DNA of 64,000 bases, taken from Clostridia bacterium. GTDB taxonomy: Bacteria; Bacillota; Clostridia; UBA1212. The notes beneath the pieces are model-generated. The model made no database searches and was not told where the DNA came from. It saw nothing but the letters and a program-made list of their open reading frames with translations. Positions 28,059 through 35,837 of the stretch are shown in pieces; the stretch's first letter is position 1, and each line of letters starts with the position of its first letter. The translations under genes were made by a program, and so were the position numbers. The DNA lies in the NCBI GenBank assembly GCA_017444825.1, contig JAFSVU010000054.1:1-64000 (forward strand), written 5' to 3'.

Positions 28059-29047
28059 TACCTTCCTTCGATTTCAGCGATTTCTGAGGGCGCCATGTTT
28101 TTCTTCTTTTTCTTTATCACCGTCAGAACCACAACGACCGCCGCGGCTGAGAACAGGATTATACCCCCGCTCAGAAAATACGGCCAAATCACAGGTTTGA
28201 CGAACGCGTCCGGGAAATGAGTTTTAAAATCATCGATATTTACGCCAAAATAAAGCTCAATATTTGAATAATCTCCGGTCGCGGGGTGAAATTCAGCTGC
28301 GACAGTCTCTGTCATACCGGATGATGTTCCGCCGACTCCACTTCTGATGGATATTAATCTTTCTTTCTCAATAAACTCTTTGATCGTATCAACTGCGCGT
28401 TCGAGCTCTTCCCCGACCCGGATTATTCTTTTGCCGTTTGTTATATCCGTTTCTCCTATATCCCAGAAGAATTGGTAAAAGAATTCATCCTCACCGTCAT
28501 TTATGTAAAAGCACAGGCCTGCAGAAGGTATGTGAACAAGACGGACAAATTGCGGATCAATTAACTCAGTTTTACCGCTCTTGATTCTTATGTCCTCGGC
28601 CATAACAGAGTAGTTAACCCCTATGTTAACCTCCGGATGACACTGGAGTACATGTTCCTTTACAAGTCCGTTCTTAACACTGATATCCATAAGTCCGCTT
28701 TTATAATGCTCTCCGTAATATGTGAATTCTTTCAGAGTAACAAGGTACATATGTTCGCCGTTTATTACCGAGCTTTTTAACTCAATTTTATCTCCGGCTT
28801 TATAACCAACGTCCTTTGCACTGTTATATATGCTGAAAGTGTAGACGGGAGTGATTTCTTCTTGAATAACGTAATCCCTTAATGCCGACGGGATTGCCTC
28901 CATTATCGCTTCCTGCTCTTCTTTCGATGCATAAACTGTTAGGATCTTTTCACCATTTTCGGCAAAACTGATCAGAAAACAGCCTGATATAACTATGATC
29001 ATGATTACTAAGAAAGATAAAAAAAATGAACATTTATTTTTACGCAT
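28058..29047 (-). CDS. Membrane-anchored protein of unknown function, module copy 1
   Basis: A 329-residue paralogue of the gene at 26694. N-terminal hydrophobic segment with I-S-G-C22, which could be a lipobox or an uncleaved anchor; domain KILTVYASKEEQEAIMEAIP; conserved block DIRIKSGKTELIDPQFVRLVHI; C-terminal membrane helix and K-K-K-K-K tail. Starts 15 nt after the peptidase gene, so the two are likely one operon. The pairing of a secreted peptidase with a membrane protein could mean substrate, inhibitor or immunity partner; nothing in the sequence decides this. Confidence 0.75.
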   Translation of the reverse strand: MRKNKCSFFLSFLVIMIIVISGCFLISFAENGEKILTVYASKEEQEAIMEAIPSALRDYVIQEEITPVYTFSIYNSAKDVGYKAGDKIELKSSVINGEHMYLVTLKEFTYYGEHYKSGLMDISVKNGLVKEHVLQCHPEVNIGVNYSVMAEDIRIKSGKTELIDPQFVRLVHIPSAGLCFYINDGEDEFFYQFFWDIGETDITNGKRIIRVGEELERAVDTIKEFIEKERLISIRSGVGGTSSGMTETVAAEFHPATGDYSNIELYFGVNIDDFKTHFPDAFVKPVIWPYFLSGGIILFSAAAVVVVLTVIKKKKKNMAPSEIAEIEGR

Positions 29048-29062
29048 TTAACCTACTCTCTT

Positions 29063-29905
29063 TCAATTGCAAATATAAAAAACTTTTAATAACAGACTCA
29101 TCTCATTAAAAGGTATTCCATTGGATGAAAACAACTCACTTTGTGTAACATATACAGTTCTGCCGGATGCCGGGTTCCACAGGGCGTATTTTGTTGTCCC
29201 ATCCTCGTTTTTTTTGTCTGTTATCACCATTGCGTGGTAGTATGTGTCGCTGTTGCTTATCACTTCCATTGAGACATAGACATATCTTCCGTTGTCAAGT
29301 TCATTATTGAACGTGTTTATTAACGAAGGTGTCCAGCCCAGGAGAAAAACTTTTTCTTTCTTTTCTATGTTCATCGTGTTGTATGATGCTAACTGGAGCG
29401 CGGCAACCGTATCAGAAGAACTGCCCGACAAGTCCTCGTCAGTTCCTTTTATCAGATAAACAATGTAATGCTGTCCTGCGTCGGCGGTTTTTAAGGTGTT
29501 ATATTGTTCGCCGTAACACTTTATTGTTGCCCCTCCACCGACTGGCGTGTATTCGTGTAATCCGTCGTAATACCCCAGAATCATTACCCCTTCCGGCAAT
29601 GGGTTGTTTGATGCTGTATTTCCACCGTTATGTACCCCAACACGTTTGGCGGCTGCAGCCCAGCACCAGTGATCTTTGTTCTGTAGATCTGGATTTGGCA
29701 GACGCTCAACACGGGCGGTGAATTTGCTGTAATCAGAAGCTGTCGAGTTGAAGAACGCACGCATTTCGGATGTTCCTGCCTCTCTCGCAAACAGGCTTCC
29801 TGCGTTGTTTATTGTTGCGATATCGGTATTCGTTGAAATCCATGACGCGTTATGAACATTGCTTACGGTAAGTGTTTCAGAATACCTGCATGAAACTATT
29901 CCCAA
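29063..29905 (-). CDS. Papain-like (C39-type) cysteine peptidase, 5'-truncated
   Basis: About 280 codons. Residues ~8-65 resemble a bacterial Ig-like (Big2) domain; then comes a papain-fold peptidase with Q75...HWC81WAAA, H224 in YYHAMVI and N244 in LWNPAS, so Gln, Cys, His and Asn are all in place. There is no ATG: the frame opens after a TAA near 29943 and the first usable start is a TTG at 29905 without a good ribosome site. No signal peptide is present although the Ig-like domain implies export. The 5' end was probably lost, next to the end of the HD-GYP gene. Confidence 0.65.
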   Translation of the reverse strand: MGIVSCRYSETLTVSNVHNASWISTNTDIATINNAGSLFAREAGTSEMRAFFNSTASDYSKFTARVERLPNPDLQNKDHWCWAAAAKRVGVHNGGNTASNNPLPEGVMILGYYDGLHEYTPVGGGATIKCYGEQYNTLKTADAGQHYIVYLIKGTDEDLSGSSSDTVAALQLASYNTMNIEKKEKVFLLGWTPSLINTFNNELDNGRYVYVSMEVISNSDTYYHAMVITDKKNEDGTTKYALWNPASGRTVYVTQSELFSSNGIPFNEMSLLLKVFYICN

Positions 29906-29969
29906 ATCCGAAAGAAAAAAGAGGGCTCCGCGCTTTGCGTGTTATTGCCGGTAAAACTTATAAAAGCGT

Positions 29970-32900
29970 TCAGTCGTAGGCTTTCAGCTTGCCTTCCTCG
30001 ATCAGCTTGATCACCACGTCGGCGATCTCCGGGTCAAACTGGATGCCCTTGCATCTCTCGAATTCGGCCACGATCTTCTCCTTCGGGTAGGGCTCTTTGT
30101 AGACACGCTTTGTCGCCATGGCGTCGAAACAGTCTGCGCAGCAGATGATGCGGGCAATAAGCGGGATGTCCTCGCCTTTCAGTCCTTCGGGGTAGCCACC
30201 TCCGCCGTATTTCTCGTGGTGATACTTGGCGCCTTCCACAATGTTGGGGATAGTGGAGATGTCCTTCAGGATCTTTGAGCCCTTTGTGGTGTGGCTCTTC
30301 ATGATGTCAAACTCTTCGTCAGTGAGCCTGCCGGGCTTGTTGAGGATTGCGTCGGGGATGCCGATCTTTCCGATGTCGTGGAGAAGGGCGGTGTAGTAGA
30401 GGTTCTCGAGACTGTCGCCTTCCATGCCCATGGCTTCCGCGATGATCCTGGAGTAGCGTCCGACGCGTATGGAGTGGCCGTTGGTGTATGCGTCCTTGGC
30501 GTCAATGGTGCGGGCAATGGCCTCGATGGATTCAATGGTGATGCCCTTGAGCTCCGCCTCTCTTGCCTTGGCGTTTTTGGCCTTCTTGTGGATGATCAGG
30601 AAGTTGATGAGGAAGATGAGTAGAATGGCGACCAAACCCGTCACGATCCAGAACCAGGTCTGCTCGTAGATCTGCTTATCCTTGATGAGGACAATGTCGA
30701 TCTCGTTGCTGACAAGGCCGTTTGAGTCGATCACGTAAACGTGGAACGTGTGCCTGCCTCCGGAGATGTTCGTGTATGAGATGGTAAGATCGTCTGCGAT
30801 TTGAATGTAATCGCTGTCGACACCGTCAAGCTTGTAGCAAACCGTGTGGCCCTTGTTGGGCTTGAACTCGAGGATCGAAAGGTTGAATTCGATACGGGAG
30901 GCGTTCTTCTTAAGCTTGATCTCGTTCCCGTACATCTGGACGCTGTCAACGTTGACGCAGTTGACGGCGATCTTCGCGGGGATGTCCCGGTCCGTTGAAC
31001 CTGCGAAATCGTAGGCAAAAATACCGTCTGTAGTCTGAAAATAGTACCTGCAGGTCTCCTCGTCGTAATAACCCGATGTGTTGGCCTGAATGGGCCTGAG
31101 GCCGTTGGTGGCGTCGTAGAGATCGTAATTCACAAGCCTGCCGCTCGAGTCAAGATTTGAGGGGTCGAGAGAGTCGGTGATGTAGGCCTGGGTCTGGCTG
31201 GCTATAACGTACTTGTAGGACGTGTTCCCGCTGCCGTCCTTTACCTTAACTTTTGATATCTCCACGATGGAGCCCTTGACGTAGGGGATGGTGATCTCTC
31301 TGTTCACAGCCTCGCCGTCGATCACTTCTCTGCAGAAGAACCGCCCGTTCAGGTTGTAGTATACCTTGTCGCCGTCAATGAGGAACTTCAGCCTGTTGCC
31401 GCTCACCTGCTTCTCCGTGGAGATCTCTTCGGTGACCGTGAAGTCGTCGTTGATGGTAAATATTCCGGCGGTGTGGTTGAAGGCGACCTTTCCGTCTCCG
31501 GTCCTGCTTATGTAGATGGTGCTCTTGTCGGTGTGGTAGACCGAAATCTTGCTTCCGTCGAATCTGTAGACTCCGCCCGACTGGTAGCCCACGGCAAGGA
31601 ACCCGTCAAAAGCTCTCAAACATCTGACGTTGGTAAGGTCACCGCTTTGGTAGGTGTTCTCCTTGTCCTCTTTGAAACTGACGATATTCGCTTCATCGCC
31701 AAGGAAATCATTGTCGTATATCACCACGTCCCCGGTGCCCGGATCGTACTCCACAATGCCGAGGCCGTAGTCCGCAAAGTACAGTTTGCCGTTAAAGTAT
31801 TCCACGTCCCTGAAGTCGTAGGGCACGCTTCCGGGTTCAACACCTTTTTCGGCAAAATAGGACTGAATGCCCAGCATCACCGGGTTGTCGGTGCCGTCCG
31901 CCGGAACGATAGAGCCGCTTCTTATGTCAAACAGAACGAGGCCCGTCTTTCCGAGGCAGATGTAAAGGGTGTCGCCGCAGCGCTCGAGGGCGTAGACCGT
32001 TTTGCTCTTGCCCGCATATTTTTCGGAAGCCCACAGGACGTCGTCAAAGAGAAGGTCCATGAGGGCGTTCTTGGTTATGAGGGAGACGCCGGATGAGGAA
32101 ACGTTGTGGCTTGCGATCCAGAGGTTTCCTTCGTAGTCTACCATAAGGTCGACGATCTGGGTCTTGTTTTCCAGATTGTCCATCGTCGAGTATTCGCCGT
32201 TCTCGTATATGCAGTAAACGCCTTCCTTTTCGCACCCGACGAAAAGCAGTTTGTCGTTTTCCGAATACATGGCGCAGTTGACCTGGTCCGTGATCATCGG
32301 ATACTGAACGGAGGAAAGGGCATTGGCGTTAAGATCGTATCCCGTGATGCCGGATGTCGTGCAGATGAAAAGAGTATCGCCGAAGATATAGAGCTCCAGA
32401 ATGAACGGGTTGTCGAAGATCTTTACGTGTTTATCGCTGTAGACGCCGTCGCCGAGCTGGTACAGGAATCTGTTTCTTGAGGGATCTGCAACTGCTCTGT
32501 TTACGGTCAGGCCTTTGGTCTCCTCCACGAGCTCTGCGGAGCCGGTTTTAACGTCATATGTGAACAGACCGATATTGGTGCAGGTGTAGATGATGTCGTT
32601 GACCTTATCGTATTCAAGGTCGTAGCACTCGACGGTGACATTGTCCTTTTCGAGAGACTGCCTGACGGATTCAAACCCGAGGTCGATCACGGAAAATACG
32701 TTGTTTTGATACCGGAAAAGGTTGTTGTACGTCATGATGTAGAGGATGTTGTCCTTCTGAACAAGTCTCCTGACGTTTATGATATCGTATTCAACACCGT
32801 TTTCAACAAAGCTTTTGTATGAGACGAACTCATTTGCGTCGTATCTGGTCAGACCCGAGTACTGGGCGACCCACACAAAACCGTCGTCGGTCTGGCACAG

Positions 32901-33053
32901 GGCCTCGGCACCGGCAACGTCAATATCCACGACCTCTTCGGCTTTATCGATAAGGAATGAGGAGGCCGACACGCCAATGGAAGAAAACAGTGTACAGACT
33001 GCCAAAATCAAAGAGAAAAGCAGAGGAACTATTTTTTTCATTTTGTACTTCAT
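29970..33053 (-). CDS. Extracytoplasmic beta-propeller sensor with HD-GYP output
   Basis: A 1027-residue signalling protein. Residues 1-30 form a signal peptide; ~40-690 contain repeated propeller blades (e.g. TDDGFVWVAQYSGLTRYDAN, YNNLFRYQNN), as in two-component regulator propellers; ~700-785 resemble a Y_Y_Y domain (EFKPNKGHTVCYKLDG); one membrane helix lies at ~800-822; the C-terminal HD-GYP domain has H892-D893-IGKIGIPD, HHEKYGGGGYP (GYP at 953-955) and conserved metal ligands. HD-GYP enzymes hydrolyse c-di-GMP, so an external ligand likely controls c-di-GMP turnover. The usual histidine kinase output of this sensor type is replaced. Confidence 0.9.
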   Translation of the reverse strand: MKYKMKKIVPLLFSLILAVCTLFSSIGVSASSFLIDKAEEVVDIDVAGAEALCQTDDGFVWVAQYSGLTRYDANEFVSYKSFVENGVEYDIINVRRLVQKDNILYIMTYNNLFRYQNNVFSVIDLGFESVRQSLEKDNVTVECYDLEYDKVNDIIYTCTNIGLFTYDVKTGSAELVEETKGLTVNRAVADPSRNRFLYQLGDGVYSDKHVKIFDNPFILELYIFGDTLFICTTSGITGYDLNANALSSVQYPMITDQVNCAMYSENDKLLFVGCEKEGVYCIYENGEYSTMDNLENKTQIVDLMVDYEGNLWIASHNVSSSGVSLITKNALMDLLFDDVLWASEKYAGKSKTVYALERCGDTLYICLGKTGLVLFDIRSGSIVPADGTDNPVMLGIQSYFAEKGVEPGSVPYDFRDVEYFNGKLYFADYGLGIVEYDPGTGDVVIYDNDFLGDEANIVSFKEDKENTYQSGDLTNVRCLRAFDGFLAVGYQSGGVYRFDGSKISVYHTDKSTIYISRTGDGKVAFNHTAGIFTINDDFTVTEEISTEKQVSGNRLKFLIDGDKVYYNLNGRFFCREVIDGEAVNREITIPYVKGSIVEISKVKVKDGSGNTSYKYVIASQTQAYITDSLDPSNLDSSGRLVNYDLYDATNGLRPIQANTSGYYDEETCRYYFQTTDGIFAYDFAGSTDRDIPAKIAVNCVNVDSVQMYGNEIKLKKNASRIEFNLSILEFKPNKGHTVCYKLDGVDSDYIQIADDLTISYTNISGGRHTFHVYVIDSNGLVSNEIDIVLIKDKQIYEQTWFWIVTGLVAILLIFLINFLIIHKKAKNAKAREAELKGITIESIEAIARTIDAKDAYTNGHSIRVGRYSRIIAEAMGMEGDSLENLYYTALLHDIGKIGIPDAILNKPGRLTDEEFDIMKSHTTKGSKILKDISTIPNIVEGAKYHHEKYGGGGYPEGLKGEDIPLIARIICCADCFDAMATKRVYKEPYPKEKIVAEFERCKGIQFDPEIADVVIKLIEEGKLKAYD

Positions 33054-33082
33054 AAACCGTACTCCATAAAAAATTTTTCCAT

Positions 33083-33110
33083 ATTATAGCATAAAAAAAA
33101 ATATATACAA
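33083..33110 (-). promoter_or_regulatory. Promoter of the propeller HD-GYP gene
   Basis: On the minus strand TTGTAT (33110-33105), 16-nt A/T spacer, TATAAT (33088-33083). Confidence 0.7.
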
Positions 33111-33222
33111 CATCGGACTTGGCTGACGACCCTCCTTTGCAGGCGCTTTTCTCTTGTAATCTCCCGCGGTTTTTATTATCATTCATCTTACCCGGACTAA
33201 TTGTTTTAAGAAGGAGAATGAT

Positions 33223-35799
33223 ATGAACAAGCGAATTGATGACGTTCGAAACGGACGTGAGGACAATTACCTGCTTCCATTTTACTGGCAGCACGGCGGC
33301 AATCAGTTTGAAAAGATACCGGAGCACATCGAGCGCATTTATCAGAGCGGCTGCAGGGCTTTCTGCGTTGAGTCAAGGACCCACAGTGATTTCTGCAAGG
33401 ACGACTGGTGGCACGATATGGAGATCATCATCAATGAAGCCAAAAAGCGGGGGATGAAGGTCTGGATATTCGACGACGACCACTATCCCACAGGACATGC
33501 GGCGGGGGCGGTGAAAGCTCACCCCGAGCTTAGACAGATCTTTCTTGCAGAGAAGCACGTGGACGTCATCGGGCCAGGGAAAAACATGCTCCTTTCCATC
33601 GAGCTTGAAAACGGTGAGAAGCTTCTCGGCGCATATGCATTTAAGAGGACGGGAAACGACGAGGAGTGCATTGGCGAGCCTCTTGATCTGAATTCCGGTG
33701 TCAGGGGAAAGTTCCTCAAATTTGACCTTCCCGAGGGCTGCTGGAGGGTGTTTTTCTACTATGAGACGACCCGTGCCTGCGTCAGGCCGGACTACATAGA
33801 TATGCTGAGAGAGGAGTCGGTGAAGCTCCTGGTGGACACGGTGTACGAACCTCACTATGCTCATTTTTCCGATGAATTCGGGAAAACCATTGCGGGCTTC
33901 TTCTCCGATGAGCCCTGTTTCGGGAACAACTGGATCGGACCCCACCACATCGATCTCGGGTATTACAACAGGCGTGTGGGCATGCCGGGACTGGGCCTTC
34001 CCTGGAGGGACGATATCCCTGAGATCATGGGCAGGGACATTGGCGTGGACGTGCTGCCGCTTCTTTCGGGCCTTTGGTATGACATCGGAGAAAAAACGCC
34101 AATGCTCCGCCACGCGTATATGGACACGGTCACGAAGCTTTACAGGGACTGCTTCACAAGGCAACTGGGCGACTGGTGCGAGGCCCACGGTGTACAGTAC
34201 ATCGGCCACATCATCGAGGATATGAACGCCCACGGAAGGCTGGTGGCCAGCGGAGGACACTATTTCAGGTCCCTTGACGGCCAGCATATGAGCGGCATCG
34301 ACATAGTGCTCCACCAGATCATCCCGGGTATGTACGACTACATCCACACCGGATGGGCCTTCGGAAGCTACCTTGACCCCGCATTCTTCGACGTGTCATT
34401 GGCGAAGCTGGGGGCGTCCCTTGCCCATGTGGGGACCCAGATGGAGGGCAGGGCCATGTGCGAGGTGTTCGGTGCATACGGCTGGGCCGAGGGAACGCCG
34501 ACCATGAAGTGGCTCATTGACTATCTGCTGGTCCGGGGGATCAACAGGTTTATTCCCCACGCTTTTTCACCGGATTTTCCCGACCCCGACTGCCCGCCTC
34601 ATTTCGGCGTGAACGGTCTGGATCCCCAGTTCGAGGGTTTTACAAAGATAATGAACTACACCAACAAGGCCGCTCATCTTTTCGAGGGTCTCACCCACAG
34701 GGCGGACGCAGCTGTCCTTTACCACGGGGACGCGGAGTGGATGAACTACGACGGCGGCGCTATGCTGACCGACGTGCCGGCAAAGATACTGTTTGACGAG
34801 CATATCGATTTTGACATAGTACCTGCGGACTGCTTCATTGACGGTACAGGAAGCCGTGTGTTCAAGGCATGCGCGAAGGACGGAAAGCTTGTCATAGGCC
34901 GTGAAACCTATTCGGTGCTGGTGATCCCGGCGGCGGTGCTTTTGCCGGAAAAACTCGAGAAAGCTCTTAAAGATCTCGAGAAAGAGGGCGTTCCTGTCAT
35001 CAGAATGGCCTTTGATACGAAACCGGAGGAACTTGTTTCGATGGTCGACAGGCACGTAAACCGCGACGTTGTCCTTAGGGACAGGCTTCCCAAGCTCCGG
35101 GCCATCCACTTTTACGGCGATTCTGAGGACGTTTATATGTTCGCCAATGAGTCTGTGACGGAGACCATTGATACTTTGGCGAGTCTGGCGTCGGTGAAGG
35201 AGAACACGGAGTGCGTGATCTTTGATATGCTGAACGACGAGACTGTAAGGCTGCCTGTAAGAAACGGTGAACTTCCGGTTAAACTGGAGCCCTATCAGTC
35301 GTTTATCGCGGTATTTGACAAAAAGGGTATCCCGGAGGACCTGCCGGAGTTTAAGGCATTTAATAAGTGCGGCGACGCCAATATAGTGTTTGACGTCGAA
35401 AAGGCGCCATACACGGATATGACCGCCTTCGAGCCCCTTGCAAAGGGTGTTCCTCCGGAAAAGCTTCAGGATGTGACCGCTTCCGACGACCTCATCGAGT
35501 TCTCGGGGAGATACAGGTACACGGGAAAATTCGTTTCCGATGAGACGGGCGGTGCGACCGGCATCGACCTTGGCGAGGCGGGCGTCACGACACATATGTG
35601 GCTTAACGGCGTCGACCTCGGTGTCAGGGTATGCAGACCCTACCGCTACGACATTTCTTCGGCACTTCGTGACGGAACCAACGAGCTGACCATTGAGGTC
35701 TCCAACACACTGGCCAATGCAGTCCGCGACCGCTTCTCCCAATACCTGGCGATCCCCGCCAGCGGCCTCATCGGGCCTCTTACCTGGTTTAAAAGATAA
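33223..35799 (+). CDS. GH106-like glycoside hydrolase (putative alpha-L-rhamnosidase family)
   Basis: An 858-residue cytosolic protein without signal peptide; ribosome site AAGGAG. The N-terminal barrel has features seen in large GH106-type proteins: VWIFDDDHYPTGHAAG, FFSDEP near residue 226, and HIIEDMNAHGR with a long region on to the MEG...FGAYGWAEG segment. The last ~100 residues form a GH2-like sugar-binding jelly roll (GIDLGEAGVTTHMWLNGVDLG, LTIEVSNTLANAVRD). Assignment rests on this architecture; the substrate is not established. The lipoprotein gene at 35838 follows after 38 nt. Confidence 0.75.
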   Translation: MNKRIDDVRNGREDNYLLPFYWQHGGNQFEKIPEHIERIYQSGCRAFCVESRTHSDFCKDDWWHDMEIIINEAKKRGMKVWIFDDDHYPTGHAAGAVKAHPELRQIFLAEKHVDVIGPGKNMLLSIELENGEKLLGAYAFKRTGNDEECIGEPLDLNSGVRGKFLKFDLPEGCWRVFFYYETTRACVRPDYIDMLREESVKLLVDTVYEPHYAHFSDEFGKTIAGFFSDEPCFGNNWIGPHHIDLGYYNRRVGMPGLGLPWRDDIPEIMGRDIGVDVLPLLSGLWYDIGEKTPMLRHAYMDTVTKLYRDCFTRQLGDWCEAHGVQYIGHIIEDMNAHGRLVASGGHYFRSLDGQHMSGIDIVLHQIIPGMYDYIHTGWAFGSYLDPAFFDVSLAKLGASLAHVGTQMEGRAMCEVFGAYGWAEGTPTMKWLIDYLLVRGINRFIPHAFSPDFPDPDCPPHFGVNGLDPQFEGFTKIMNYTNKAAHLFEGLTHRADAAVLYHGDAEWMNYDGGAMLTDVPAKILFDEHIDFDIVPADCFIDGTGSRVFKACAKDGKLVIGRETYSVLVIPAAVLLPEKLEKALKDLEKEGVPVIRMAFDTKPEELVSMVDRHVNRDVVLRDRLPKLRAIHFYGDSEDVYMFANESVTETIDTLASLASVKENTECVIFDMLNDETVRLPVRNGELPVKLEPYQSFIAVFDKKGIPEDLPEFKAFNKCGDANIVFDVEKAPYTDMTAFEPLAKGVPPEKLQDVTASDDLIEFSGRYRYTGKFVSDETGGATGIDLGEAGVTTHMWLNGVDLGVRVCRPYRYDISSALRDGTNELTIEVSNTLANAVRDRFSQYLAIPASGLIGPLTWFKR

Positions 35800-35837
35800 C
35801 GCTGCCGGGCTCCCGCGGGGCGAAGGATTTTGATATC

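Noticed and set aside
32106-32480. Plus-strand frames opposite the propeller HD-GYP gene
   Set aside because: They are antisense shadows of a long, well-supported gene.
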